A stretch of DNA of 64,000 bases from Geothrix sp. 21YS21S-2 (GTDB taxonomy: Bacteria; Acidobacteriota; Holophagae; Holophagales; Holophagaceae), in assembly GCF_030846775.1 (NCBI RefSeq), contig NZ_CP132910.1, forward strand, positions 3,537,001 through 3,601,000, read 5' to 3'. The notes under the pieces are model-generated. The model was not told the origin of the DNA. It saw only the letters and a list, made by a program, of their open reading frames with translations, and did no database searches. The position numbers were made by a program, and so were the translations under genes. Positions within the stretch are counted from its first letter, which is position 1, and each line of letters starts with the position of its first letter. Of the stretch, positions 15,927 through 25,291 are shown piece after piece.

Positions 15927-16799
15927 ATGGTCCTTTTCAACGCAGCTACCAAAGAGCTGACCGCCAAGATCGTCTATTACGGCCCCGGCCTCTGTGGCAA
16001 GACCACCAACCTTCAGCATGTCTATGATTCCCTTCCCCAGGACGGCCGGGGGAAGATGCTCAGCCTTGCCACCCAGACGGACCGGACCCTCTTCTTCGAC
16101 TTCCTGCCCATCGAGCTGGGGACGATCCGGGGCATGAAGACCCGGATCCAGCTCTACACCGTGCCCGGCCAGGTGTTCTACGACGCCACCCGCAAGCTCG
16201 TGCTCAGGGGGGCCGACGCCGTGGTCTTCGTGGCCGATTCCCAGGCCCAGGCCCTGGAGGGCAACAAGGAGAGCTTCCAGAACCTTATCGACAACCTGCG
16301 GGAGCAGGGGTCGGAGCTGGAGAAACTCCCCCATGTCATCCAGTTCAACAAGCGGGACACGCCCAACGCCCTGCCCACGGACGTGCTGAACCGGGAGATC
16401 AACCGGTTCGGGGTCCCCACCTTCGAGGCCTGCGCCACCCGGGGGCAGGGGGTCCGGGAGACCCTGTCCGGGGTCGCCAGGCTGGTCCTCAAGCACCTCA
16501 CAGAGAAATACGGCGGGGGCGCCCCCGCGGAGCCCCAGCGCGACATGTTCCCCGCCCGCCCCAGCGCCCGCGCCGAGGCGGCCAAGGAACGTATGCCTTT
16601 GGAAGTAGAGGAGTTGGGCGCAGGCGAGATGCTCGAGGAGATCGACGAGCTGCCCGTGACGGAAGCCGGCGGGATGCCCACCGGGGAACCCGGGGCCCAC
16701 CCCAGCACCAGCGTCGTGGAAGTGCCCGTGGTCCTGGACCGCAGCCTCTTCAGCAGCTCCGGCCCCGTGGAGATCCGCCTGAAGCTGTACCTCAAGTAG
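15927..16799 (+). CDS. mglA: MglA-type small Ras-like GTPase with a C-terminal extension
   Basis: MglA proteins are bacterial Ras-like GTPases that set cell polarity and control motility or type IV pili. Residues 1-195 match the family closely: P-loop GPGLCGKTTN (19-28), the conserved TDRTLFFDFLP, the switch region RIQLYTVPGQVFYDA, VVFVADSQ, and NKRD for guanine binding. Residues from about 196 to 290 form an extra acidic, Ala/Glu/Pro-rich tail ending in EIRLKLYLK that canonical MglA lacks. GGAGG precedes ATG 15927. No mglB/roadblock gene is adjacent, so its GAP partner must be elsewhere or absent. Confidence 0.87.
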   Translation: MVLFNAATKELTAKIVYYGPGLCGKTTNLQHVYDSLPQDGRGKMLSLATQTDRTLFFDFLPIELGTIRGMKTRIQLYTVPGQVFYDATRKLVLRGADAVVFVADSQAQALEGNKESFQNLIDNLREQGSELEKLPHVIQFNKRDTPNALPTDVLNREINRFGVPTFEACATRGQGVRETLSGVARLVLKHLTEKYGGGAPAEPQRDMFPARPSARAEAAKERMPLEVEELGAGEMLEEIDELPVTEAGGMPTGEPGAHPSTSVVEVPVVLDRSLFSSSGPVEIRLKLYLK

Positions 16800-16855
16800 G
16801 ATTTGGGGGTTCGGGCCGCATCGGGCAGACTATAAGGTTCAGGCCCGAGGTCTAG

Positions 16856-18307
16856 ATGCAAAAACCCGTCGTAACCCGCTTCGCCCCCAGCCCCACCGGC
16901 ATGCTCCACATCGGGGGGGTCCGCACCGCCCTGTTCTGCTGGCTCTATGCCCGGCGGCACCATGGGACGTTCATCCTGAGGGTGGAGGACACCGATCTCA
17001 CCCGCAGCACCGACGACAACATCCGGATCATCGAGGAGGGGATGGAGTGGGTGGGCCTGGACTGGGACGAGGGTCCCGTCCCCGGGGACCCCAACGCCTA
17101 CCGCGGTCCCCACGGCCCCTACCGCCAGATGCTGCGCATGGACCTCTACCGGGCCAAGATCGCCGAACTGCTGGACAAGGGCCTCGCCTACCGCTGCGAG
17201 TGCAGCCGGGAGGACCTGGACGCCCGCCGCAAGCAGGCCGATGCCGAGGGCCGCCCCTTCATGTATGACGGGCGCTGCCGGGACAAGCACCTGGACGCCT
17301 CCGTGCCCAGCGCCATCCGCCTGCGCATGCCCGACGAGGGCGAGATCGTGCTGGAGGACCTGGTGAAGGGCCGCATCGCCGTTCCCGCCTCGAGCCTGGA
17401 CGACTGGATCATCGCCCGCCAGGACGGGACCCCCACCTACAACTTCTGCGTGGTGGTGGACGACGTGGACATGGGCGTCACCCACGTGGTGCGCGGCGAC
17501 GACCACGTGGCCAACACCCCCAAGCAGATCGTCCTCTACCGGGCCCTGGGCTACGACCTGCCCGGGTTCGCCCACGTGCCCATGATCCTGGGCAAGGACA
17601 AGCAGAAGCTCAGCAAGCGCCACGGAGCCGCCAGCATCACCGAGTTCCGGGACGAGGGCTACCTGCCCGTGGCGGTGCGCCTGTGCCTGGCCAAGCTGGG
17701 GTGGACGCCCAAGGTGGACGGCAAGGCCGCCGAGAGCGTCGAGGAGGAGCTGCTCACCGACCAGCAGCTCATGGACAACTTCGACCTGGGCGAGATCCAG
17801 AAGGCCGCCGCGGTCTTCGATATCGACAAGCTCAAGTGGATCAACCAGAAGTTCATCCAGCGCCTGGACTGGACGGAGATCGCGCCGCACCTGCGCTGGC
17901 AGTGGCAGATGCGGGGCCTGGAGGCCGCCTGGGACGCCCGGTCCGACGAATGGAAGGCCCTGGCCATCGGCTGCAACAAGAACCGGGCCACCCTCGTCGA
18001 GATGGCCGACACCCTCGCGTTCCTCTTTTCCGGGGCCGCCGAGCCGGCCGAGGCGGACGTGGCCAAGTACCTGACCTCCGCCGTGCGTCCAGCCCTCCGG
18101 GAGGTCCTGGCCCTGGAAAACTACGAGCACGACGCCCTGAAGGCGGACGTGGATGCCATCCTGGCCCGGCACGGCCTCAAGCTCAAGGACCTGGCGCAGG
18201 CCCTGCGCCTGGCCTTCACCGGCAGGCTGGTGAGCCCCCCCATCTTCGACACCATGGCCCTCCTGGGCCGCGGGGACGTGTGCGCCCGCCTGGAAAAATG
18301 GATCTGA
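16856..18307 (+). CDS. gltX: Glutamate--tRNA ligase
   Basis: This class I aminoacyl-tRNA synthetase charges tRNA-Glu. The 483-residue protein has the HIGH box as MLHIGGVRTALF near the N-terminus, the Cys-containing insert YRCECSREDLDARR, and the KMSKS equivalent KQKLSKRHGA. The C-terminal anticodon-binding helical domain follows. Length is normal. GAGG is a few bases upstream of ATG 16856. It ends one base before glnS, so the two synthetases are co-transcribed. Confidence 0.95.
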   Translation: MQKPVVTRFAPSPTGMLHIGGVRTALFCWLYARRHHGTFILRVEDTDLTRSTDDNIRIIEEGMEWVGLDWDEGPVPGDPNAYRGPHGPYRQMLRMDLYRAKIAELLDKGLAYRCECSREDLDARRKQADAEGRPFMYDGRCRDKHLDASVPSAIRLRMPDEGEIVLEDLVKGRIAVPASSLDDWIIARQDGTPTYNFCVVVDDVDMGVTHVVRGDDHVANTPKQIVLYRALGYDLPGFAHVPMILGKDKQKLSKRHGAASITEFRDEGYLPVAVRLCLAKLGWTPKVDGKAAESVEEELLTDQQLMDNFDLGEIQKAAAVFDIDKLKWINQKFIQRLDWTEIAPHLRWQWQMRGLEAAWDARSDEWKALAIGCNKNRATLVEMADTLAFLFSGAAEPAEADVAKYLTSAVRPALREVLALENYEHDALKADVDAILARHGLKLKDLAQALRLAFTGRLVSPPIFDTMALLGRGDVCARLEKWI

Positions 18308-18308
18308 C

Positions 18309-20015
18309 ATGACCAACGAGACCCCCGCCCCCGAGACCCGCAGCCTCAACTTCATCGAGGAGATCATGGAGGCCGACGGGGCTTCCGGCAAGCACGGGGG
18401 CCGCATCTGCACCCGCTTCCCCCCCGAGCCCAACGGCTACCTCCACATCGGCCACGCCAAGTCGATCTGCATCAACTTCGGCCTCGCCGGGAAGTACGGC
18501 GGCACCACGAACCTGCGGTTCGACGACACCAACCCGGTCAAGGAGGACGTCGAGTACGTGGACTCCATCCGCGACGACGTGCGCTGGCTGGGCTTCGACT
18601 GGGCCGGGGAGCACTACGCCTCGGACTACTTCCCGTTCCTGTACGACTACGCGGAGTACCTGATCGGCCAGGGCAGGGCCTATGTGTGCGACCTGGGCGA
18701 AGAGGAGATCAAGGACTACCGGGGCAACTTCTTCAAGCCGGGGCGAAACAGCCCGTTCCGCGACCGGAGCCCCGAGGAGAACCTGGACCTCTTCCGGCGC
18801 ATGCGCGCCGGGGAGTTCGCGGACGGCGCCAAGGTCCTGCGCGCGAAGATCGACATGCAGAGCCCCAACATGAACATGCGGGATCCCCTCATGTACCGCA
18901 TCAAGCGCGCCCACCATCACCGCACCGGCGACGCCTGGCTCATCTACCCCATGTACGACTACGCCCACGGCATCTCGGACGCCATCGAGCGCATCACCCA
19001 CTCCATCTGCACCCTGGAGTTCGAGGACCACCGCCCCCTCTACGACTGGTTCCTGGCCCAGGACACGGAGGGGAAGTTCTTCTCGAGGCCCCACCCCCGC
19101 CAGATCGAGTTCGCCCGGCTCAACCTCACCTACACCGTCATGAGCAAGCGCCGCCTCCTGGAGCTGGTGAAGGAAGGCTTCGTCAGCGGCTGGGACGACC
19201 CCCGCATGCCCACCATCACCGGCCTGCGCAGGAGGGGCTACACCGCCGCCAGCATCCGGGCCTTCGCGGACAAGGTGGGCGTGGCCAAGCGGGACATGGT
19301 GGCCGACGTGGGCCTCCTGGAGCACTGCGTGCGCGAGGACCTGGCCGGGAGCGCCCCGCGCGCCATGGCCGTACTGCGCCCCCTTAAGCTTGTCATCGAG
19401 AACCTGGCCGAGGGCGAGGTGCACTGGCTGGACGTGCCCAACCACCCCGAGAACGAGGCCCTGGGCCGCCGCAAGGTCCCCTTCTCCCGGGAAGTCTTCG
19501 TGGAGCGGGAGGACTTCCAGATGGAGGCCCCCAAGAAATGGTTCCGCCTGGCCCCCGGGGCCGAAGTGCGCCTGAAGAACGCATGCCTCGTGCGCTGCAC
19601 GGGCGTGGTGCAGGATGCCGCGGGCGAGGTCACCGAGCTCCGCTGCACCTGGGATCCCGCCTCCCTGGGCGGGGACGCCCCCGACGGCCGCAAGGTCAAG
19701 GGAACCCTCCACTGGGTGTCGGCGGCCCACGCCCTGGCCTGCGAAGTGCGGCTCTACGACCGGCTCTTCACCGCCAAGGACCCCATGGACGTGCCCGAAG
19801 GCGAGGACTGGCGGCACTTCCTGAACCCCGGGAGCAGGGAGATCCTGGCATCGGCCCAGGTGGAGACCTCCCTGGCCAAGGCGAAGCCCGGCCAGGCCTT
19901 CCAGTTCGAGCGGCTGGGCTACTTCGTGGCCGACCCGGACGGACGGGAGGGGAACCCGGTCTTCAACCGCACGGTGAGCCTCAAGGATTCCTGGGCCAAG
20001 GCGGAAGCCAAGTAG
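18309..20015 (+). CDS. glnS: Glutamine--tRNA ligase
   Basis: GlnS charges tRNA-Gln directly with glutamine. The 568-residue protein has RFPPEPNGYLHIGHAK (HIGH box), the GlnRS-specific RFDDTNP, HHHRTGDAWLIYPMYD(Y)A and the KMSKS variant VMSKRR. Two beta-barrel anticodon-binding domains occupy the C-terminal third. Length matches E. coli GlnRS (554). It begins one base after the gltX stop without a strong ribosome binding site, suggesting translational coupling. Its presence means tRNA-Gln need not rely only on the transamidation route in this organism. Confidence 0.95.
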   Translation: MTNETPAPETRSLNFIEEIMEADGASGKHGGRICTRFPPEPNGYLHIGHAKSICINFGLAGKYGGTTNLRFDDTNPVKEDVEYVDSIRDDVRWLGFDWAGEHYASDYFPFLYDYAEYLIGQGRAYVCDLGEEEIKDYRGNFFKPGRNSPFRDRSPEENLDLFRRMRAGEFADGAKVLRAKIDMQSPNMNMRDPLMYRIKRAHHHRTGDAWLIYPMYDYAHGISDAIERITHSICTLEFEDHRPLYDWFLAQDTEGKFFSRPHPRQIEFARLNLTYTVMSKRRLLELVKEGFVSGWDDPRMPTITGLRRRGYTAASIRAFADKVGVAKRDMVADVGLLEHCVREDLAGSAPRAMAVLRPLKLVIENLAEGEVHWLDVPNHPENEALGRRKVPFSREVFVEREDFQMEAPKKWFRLAPGAEVRLKNACLVRCTGVVQDAAGEVTELRCTWDPASLGGDAPDGRKVKGTLHWVSAAHALACEVRLYDRLFTAKDPMDVPEGEDWRHFLNPGSREILASAQVETSLAKAKPGQAFQFERLGYFVADPDGREGNPVFNRTVSLKDSWAKAEAK

Positions 20016-20071
20016 CCAGGTATTTCCGCTATCCTGGTGCCACGTTCACACGGGACAACGGGAGCAGGACC

Positions 20072-21034
20072 ATGAAACTCCGAGTCGCACTGATGCTTGG
20101 GCTGGTCGTGGGGCTGGGCCTCGGCACCGGCTGCCGCCGGAAGAAGGCCGCGCCCCCCGTCACCGCCTGGCTGAACCTGGACCGGCAGCCCCCCGAGGAG
20201 GGCGCCATGGGCGTCCTGGACGGCCCCGGCAAGGGCCAGCAGGACTTCACCGTCTACTGGGTCAAGGCCCGCGGGGGGACCACCCTTCCCGGCCTGGAGT
20301 TCCTGGACTGGTTCAAGGGCCCCAAGCCCGAGAAGGTCATGGCCGTGGAATGCCTCAGCCTCTCCGGGCCCCTGGTCACGGGCGAGCCCAGCGAACACCC
20401 CGCCGTCTTCGCCCTGGACAAGGGGCGTGCCCTGGTGTGGGGCGGCCCCCTGGGCTGGGGCTGGGTGGACCTGGCCGCGAGCCGGGCCCAGGTGACGACC
20501 CTGGAGAGCCACCTGGAGGCCATCCTCGCCAACTCCCGCGTCTGTGTGAAGGAGCGCACCAGCCACGAGGGATGGACCCTGCACAACCGCCTCATGCTCA
20601 GCCTGGCCCTGCAGCCCGTGCGCACGGAACCCCGGGACGACGCTCCCTACGCCTCCAGCGGCTTCCCCGACGGGCGCATGGTGGGCGAGGCCCTGTGGCG
20701 CACCTCCGCCCCCCGGGAGTTCGCCCCCGGCCGCAACACCCCCCCCCACAGCCAGGAGGACCTGGACGTCCAGCGCACCCCCCGCAAGGTGCGGGACATC
20801 GTGGTCTCGCCCCTGGAGCGGCGCGGCGACTGGATCCAGGTGGCCTTCCCCGAGCCCGGCTACCCCACCTATCTCGTCGACGCCTCCGGCCTGGGGGAGA
20901 ACGCCGACAACCAGGCCCTCCTGGTGAAATGGAGCGCGCAGCCGGCGGGCTGGATCCGGCTCTACCAGCGGGGGCCGGTGGAGGGGACCTCGATCCGGCT
21001 GTGGTCGTGGACCTATTACGGAAGCCGGGACTGA
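20072..21034 (+). CDS. Lipoprotein of unknown function
   Basis: This 320-residue protein starts with a lipoprotein signal: MKLRVALMLGLVVGLGLGTGC ends in a cysteine (Cys21) with small residues before it, a slightly non-standard lipobox. The mature part is Trp-rich and globular with no recognised catalytic motif. The C-terminal third (VRDIVVSPLERRGDWIQVAFPEPG) is reminiscent of SH3-like domains that bind cell-wall peptides, a weak inference. ATG 20072 has GGAGCAGG upstream. It lies 56 bp after glnS and its end overlaps the convergent transglutaminase-like gene by 19 bp. Confidence 0.75.
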   Translation: MKLRVALMLGLVVGLGLGTGCRRKKAAPPVTAWLNLDRQPPEEGAMGVLDGPGKGQQDFTVYWVKARGGTTLPGLEFLDWFKGPKPEKVMAVECLSLSGPLVTGEPSEHPAVFALDKGRALVWGGPLGWGWVDLAASRAQVTTLESHLEAILANSRVCVKERTSHEGWTLHNRLMLSLALQPVRTEPRDDAPYASSGFPDGRMVGEALWRTSAPREFAPGRNTPPHSQEDLDVQRTPRKVRDIVVSPLERRGDWIQVAFPEPGYPTYLVDASGLGENADNQALLVKWSAQPAGWIRLYQRGPVEGTSIRLWSWTYYGSRD

Positions 21035-21792
21035 ATCCGGACCGCCTTCAGCGGCCACAGCTGCGGCAGCGGCCCGGCGCCGCAGTCCGGGTAGTCCATC
21101 CCGAGGAACAGCCTGATGTGGTCCGGCGCGAGCCCCAGGCTTCCGGCCTGGGGGTCCGCGCCAAGCCAGCCGTGGCCCGGCAGGTAGCACTCGGCCCAGG
21201 CATGGACGAAGTCCGCGTCATTCTCCGGCGCGTAGAGGAGGCCCACGACGTACCGCGCCGGGATCCCCCGGCTCCGCATCAGGGCCACGAAGAGGCTCGC
21301 GTATTCGCTGCAGGTCCCGGTGCCCTCCCGCAGCACCGCGAGCGCGTCCTTCGGGGACGCCGTCCCTTCCGAGATGGCCTTGGCCAGGACCGGATCGTAG
21401 GTCACCGACCGCGACACGAGGGCCAGGCCCGCCCGGATGACCTCGAGGGTGCGGGTCCCGGGCAGGGCGGCCGCGAGTCTCGCGATCCCCGGGTCGCCGC
21501 ACTGGATCCGGTCCGTGGGAAGGAGGAACCGGGCCACGGCCGGGTCGTATCGGAAGCGCGGGTCGAGGACCCCGTCGCCGGGCGGCCCCTCCCGGGTGTC
21601 GGGGACGACCACCACCGCGACCGATGACTTCCCCCGTTCTTCCAGGCTCCGCAGCTCCTGGGGGGGTGTCGCCAGGGCCTCCCTGGAAAGCCTCCGGGCC
21701 GTGATCCGGTAGGTCCGGGGGGACTCGGCGAAGGTCGGCAGGGAACCCAGGAGGAGGAGGCCCAGAAATCCTGCTCGGGCGATGGGTGGCAC
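21016..21792 (-). CDS. Secreted transglutaminase-like cysteine peptidase
   Basis: This 258-residue protein has a signal peptide (MPPIARAGFLGLLLLGSLPTFA) and a bacterial transglutaminase-like fold. The catalytic triad is visible: Cys161 in GTGTCSEYASL, His197 in FVHAWAE and Asp213 in WLGADPQ. Such proteins hydrolyse or transfer amide bonds in the periplasm or outside the cell; the substrate is unknown. GTG 21792 is five bases after a perfect GGAGG, while the upstream open frame is not signal-peptide-like. Its 3' end overlaps the convergent lipoprotein gene. Confidence 0.82.
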   Translation of the reverse strand: MPPIARAGFLGLLLLGSLPTFAESPRTYRITARRLSREALATPPQELRSLEERGKSSVAVVVVPDTREGPPGDGVLDPRFRYDPAVARFLLPTDRIQCGDPGIARLAAALPGTRTLEVIRAGLALVSRSVTYDPVLAKAISEGTASPKDALAVLREGTGTCSEYASLFVALMRSRGIPARYVVGLLYAPENDADFVHAWAECYLPGHGWLGADPQAGSLGLAPDHIRLFLGMDYPDCGAGPLPQLWPLKAVRIQSRLP

Positions 21793-21888
21793 GAGGACCT
21801 CCGTGGGCTGTGCCTGAAGGATATCGCGGTACCCGGAAAGGGAAACGGCCCGCCCCGGAGGGCAGGCCGTTTCGGGCATGCAGGGGTT

Positions 21889-24051
21889 CTAGGCCTTGCG
21901 CCACTTCCAGGCGGCGACCACGGCCTTGACCGTGAACGCCGTCACCGCCAGGGCGCCGATGCCGAACAGCACGTCCCCGGGCAGCCGCAGCCAGGTGAAG
22001 GCCCGCATGAGGGGGCTCTGCACCACTTCGGCGCTGCGGGCGTACCATGTGCCGTGCTGCAGGCTCTGGACGATCTGGTGGAGGCCGCTGGGGATGAGGC
22101 TCATGACGAGCATCAGCACCAGGCCGAGGTTGAGGCCCCAGAAGCCGACCTTCAGCAGCCTGCCGTCCCAGGCGCGGTCGGGGGTCATGCCACGCAGCGC
22201 GAAGAGCATCAGGGCGATGGCGAGGAAGCCGTAGACCCCGAAGAGGGCCGCGTGGCTGTGGATGGGCGTGGTGTTGAGGCCCTGGCCGAAGTAGAGGATG
22301 GACGGGGGGTTGATCAGCATGCCGAAGACGCCGGCGCCGATGAGGTTCCAGAAGCAGACGGCGGCGAAATACTTGAAGGGCCACTCGTAGCCGCTGCCGA
22401 GAGCGCGGCCGGCCCGCAGGCTCTGGGCCAGCTCGAAGCCGACGATGGTGAGCGGGACGATCTCCAGGGCGCTGAACATGGAGCCCAGGGCCGAGATGAA
22501 GGCCGGGGAACCCGTGAAATAGAGGTGGTGGAAGGTGCCGATGATGCCGCTGCCCAGGAAGAGCACCATGCTGAGGTTCACGGTGCGCAGGGCGGTCTTC
22601 TCGCGCAGGAGGCCCAGGCGGGTGGAGAGCAGGGCGATGGCGACGGTGGCGAACACCTCGAAGAAGCCCTCGACCCAGAGATGGACCACCCACCAGCGCC
22701 AGTACTCGGCCAGGGCGAGGTTGGTCTCGCGGTTGTACATGAAGCCCGCGGAGTAGAAGAGGGGGATGGCGACGGCGGCCAGGAGGAAGAGCTTCAGGAG
22801 GCCCAGGCGGCCCTTCTCCTCGGCGAGCGCGGGGCGCAGGGCCCGCACGACCAGCACGAGCCAGCCCACCATGCCCACGGTGAGAAGGATCTGCCAGAGG
22901 CGGCCCAGCTCCACGTACTCGTAGCCCTGGTGACCCAGCATGAACGAGCCGCTGAGCTTGCCCAGGATGGCCTGCTGGCTGCCGGCGAGGGCGCCCACGA
23001 CCACCACGACCAGGGCCAGGAGGAGGCCCGCGACGCCCAGGTACTGGCCCTTGGGCTCACGGCCGGCGAGCTTGGGGCCCAGGTAGAGGCCCGTGGCCAG
23101 CCAGCAGGTCGCGATCCAGAACACGGCGAGCTGCAGGTGCCAGGTGCGGGTGGCGGCGTAGGGCAGGATGCGGGAGAGGTCCACGCCGTAGACGGCGTTG
23201 GACTCGATGCCGAAGTGGACGGTGAGGACGCCCATGAAGATCTGGACGAGGAAGAGGGCCATGGCCACGGCGAAGTAGATCGCCGACCAGCGCTGGCTGG
23301 GGGTGGCGGGGGCGGGGACCATGGGCTTGGGGTCCGGGAAGGCCTCCTCGGGCTGCGAGGCCTGGAACCAGACCATGAGGCCCACGCCCAGGATCAGCAG
23401 GACGATGGAGAGGATGCTCCACAGGTGGCTGATGGGGGTGATCTGGTTGCCCACCAGGGATTCCTGGGGCCAGTTCTGGGTGTAGGAATGGTCCTCCCCC
23501 GGCCTGCGGGCCGCGGCGGTCCAGGCGGTCCAGAGGAAGAAATCGGCCACCCGCTCCCCTTCGGCCTTCGTGGGGATCCACCGGGCGGGGATCGAAGCGT
23601 CCTTGTCGCCCTCGGAGACCGTGCGGGCCAGCTCCTGCCGGGTGGCCACGTAGGCCGAGGCGCGGGCGGCGTCCAGCGTCAGGACCCCGTCCTTGAACGT
23701 GTTGGTCTGGAAGGCGGCCTGGGTGCGGGCCCGGGCCTCGGCGTCGGAGAGGCCGGCGGCCCGGGCCTGGGCCAGCGTCAGCTCGGCCCAGCGGTGAAGG
23801 GCCTTGGCCGTCCAGTCGGGGGCCAGGTAGGCCCCATGGCCCCACACGGACCCGATGTGCTGACCGCCGTGGCCCAGGTAACTCTTCTGGCCAGCCAGGA
23901 TCTGCCCGGCGCCCACCAGTTCGCCCCCGTCGGGGCCCACCACGCTGGCGGGGATGGGCGGGGCGTTCAGGGCGATCTGCCTGCCCCCGATGCCCAGCAC
24001 CCCGAAGCTGGCGATGAGCACCAGAAGAAGAATGAGCCAACGTTGTTTCAT
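21889..24051 (-). CDS. norB: Quinol-dependent nitric oxide reductase (qNOR)
   Basis: qNOR reduces two NO to N2O with electrons from the quinol pool, for denitrification or NO detoxification. The 720-residue membrane protein has the N-terminal extracytoplasmic domain of qNOR (about 30-210) without a CxxCH haem c site, then about twelve membrane helices. Haem and non-haem iron ligands are seen in VVHLWVEGFFEVFA (about residue 456), GTFHHLYFTG (about 501-510) and NTTPIHSHAALFG. A GGAGG precedes ATG 24051; the longer open frame upstream is non-coding. An FNR/Dnr-like palindrome lies 46 bp upstream. It is divergent from the nuoH-N operon. Confidence 0.93.
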   Translation of the reverse strand: MKQRWLILLLVLIASFGVLGIGGRQIALNAPPIPASVVGPDGGELVGAGQILAGQKSYLGHGGQHIGSVWGHGAYLAPDWTAKALHRWAELTLAQARAAGLSDAEARARTQAAFQTNTFKDGVLTLDAARASAYVATRQELARTVSEGDKDASIPARWIPTKAEGERVADFFLWTAWTAAARRPGEDHSYTQNWPQESLVGNQITPISHLWSILSIVLLILGVGLMVWFQASQPEEAFPDPKPMVPAPATPSQRWSAIYFAVAMALFLVQIFMGVLTVHFGIESNAVYGVDLSRILPYAATRTWHLQLAVFWIATCWLATGLYLGPKLAGREPKGQYLGVAGLLLALVVVVVGALAGSQQAILGKLSGSFMLGHQGYEYVELGRLWQILLTVGMVGWLVLVVRALRPALAEEKGRLGLLKLFLLAAVAIPLFYSAGFMYNRETNLALAEYWRWWVVHLWVEGFFEVFATVAIALLSTRLGLLREKTALRTVNLSMVLFLGSGIIGTFHHLYFTGSPAFISALGSMFSALEIVPLTIVGFELAQSLRAGRALGSGYEWPFKYFAAVCFWNLIGAGVFGMLINPPSILYFGQGLNTTPIHSHAALFGVYGFLAIALMLFALRGMTPDRAWDGRLLKVGFWGLNLGLVLMLVMSLIPSGLHQIVQSLQHGTWYARSAEVVQSPLMRAFTWLRLPGDVLFGIGALAVTAFTVKAVVAAWKWRKA

Positions 24052-24096
24052 GACTACCTCCAGCGACCAGCCTGGAGGACGCGGCCCGCCCCCGCC

Positions 24097-24110
24097 TTGA
24101 TCCGGGTCAA
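24097..24110. promoter_or_regulatory. FNR/Dnr-type operator upstream of norB
   Basis: TTGAT-CCGG-GTCAA is a near-perfect match to the FNR/Dnr family consensus TTGAT-N4-ATCAA. It sits 46 bp upstream of the norB ATG in the 184-bp divergent region. FNR, Dnr and NnrR regulators control NO-reductase genes in many bacteria, so regulation by low oxygen or NO is likely. A centre at -41.5 would put the norB transcript start near 24062, just before the ribosome binding site. It could also influence nuoH. Call rests on the motif and its position. Confidence 0.55.
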
Positions 24111-24235
24111 GGGACCCTCTTTTTCCTCGCCCGGAACCCGGTATGCTAACAACCACGCCGTTTGTTCTTATATGATCCCCCTGGTAATTTGGAAGAGCCG
24201 GGCTTCCCAGTGGAAGCCTGCCGGAAAGCTGCCCG

Positions 24236-25288
24236 ATGGAATTCCTAGCCCGACTCCTGCACCTCCAGCCCCAGACCTTCTGGATGATCGCCAAGGTGAT
24301 CATCGTCTTCGCGGGTCCCCTGACCCTGGCCGCCATCCTCACCTGGGTGGAGCGCCGGGGCAGCGCCATGATCCAGGACCGCATCGGCCCCAACCGGGCC
24401 CTGCTCTTCGGACGCTGGCGCCTCCTGGGCCTGCCCCAGCTGGCCGCGGACGGCATCAAGTTCTTCCTGAAGGAGGACCTGGTCACCACCGACGCCAACA
24501 AGCTCCTCTTCTGGCTGGCCCCCTTCATGGCCTTCGTGCCGGCCATGATGGGCTTCGCGGTCATCCCCTTCGGCCGGGCCCTGGTGTCGGGCGGCCAGAC
24601 CTACCACATGAGCCTCCTGGAGCCCGGCAACGGCATGGGGATGCTCTACCCCCTGGCCATCGGCTCCGTGGCGGTGTACGGCATCCTCACCGCCGCCTGG
24701 TCCAGCAACAACAAGTGGTCGATCCTGGGCGGCATGCGCGCCTCGGCCCAGATGGTCAGCTACGAGCTCGCCATGAGCCTGGCGGTGGTGGCCATCTTCC
24801 TGCGCACCGGGGGCTACGATCCCCACGAGATCATCAATCACCAGGCCGTCATCTGGAACGTGGTGCCGCAGTTCTTCGGCTTCCTGGTGTTCTTCGTGTG
24901 CATGTTCGCCGAGACCAACCGGCTCCCCTTCGACTTCGCCGAGGGCGAGAGCGAGATCGTCGCCGGCTTCCACACCGAGTACGGCTCCATGAAGTTCGCG
25001 CTGCTCCAGCTCTCGGAGTACGTGCACATCGTCACGGCCGCCGCCCTCATCGTCACGCTCTACTTCGGCGGCTGGCAGGTGCCCTTCGTGGCCGCGCCTT
25101 CCGTCTCGCTCTCCATCGCCGCCTTCGTCCTCAAGCTGGTCTTCTTCTGCTGGGTCTTCATCTGGATCCGGTGGACCGTGCCCCGCTTCCGGTTCGACCA
25201 GCTGATGTTCATGGGCTGGAAGGTGATGCTCCCCTTGAGTCTGGGCAATCTCATGGTGCAGGCGTTCCTCATGTACAGGCGGGGTTGA
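24236..25288 (+). CDS. nuoH: NADH-quinone oxidoreductase subunit H
   Basis: NuoH is the membrane subunit joining the peripheral arm to the membrane arm and lining the quinone site. The 350-residue protein has about eight helices and family motifs ERRGSAMIQDRIGPNRA, LPQLAADGIKFFLKED and AETNRLPFDFAEGESEIVAGFHTEYG. It heads a seven-gene nuoHIJKLMN operon that lacks nuoA-G, so complex I genes are split. GGAAAG lies upstream of ATG 24236. The promoter is not clear; TATGCT (24142-24147) and TATGAT (24171-24176) in the divergent region are possible -10 boxes. Confidence 0.96.
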   Translation: MEFLARLLHLQPQTFWMIAKVIIVFAGPLTLAAILTWVERRGSAMIQDRIGPNRALLFGRWRLLGLPQLAADGIKFFLKEDLVTTDANKLLFWLAPFMAFVPAMMGFAVIPFGRALVSGGQTYHMSLLEPGNGMGMLYPLAIGSVAVYGILTAAWSSNNKWSILGGMRASAQMVSYELAMSLAVVAIFLRTGGYDPHEIINHQAVIWNVVPQFFGFLVFFVCMFAETNRLPFDFAEGESEIVAGFHTEYGSMKFALLQLSEYVHIVTAAALIVTLYFGGWQVPFVAAPSVSLSIAAFVLKLVFFCWVFIWIRWTVPRFRFDQLMFMGWKVMLPLSLGNLMVQAFLMYRRG

Positions 25289-25291
25289 ACC

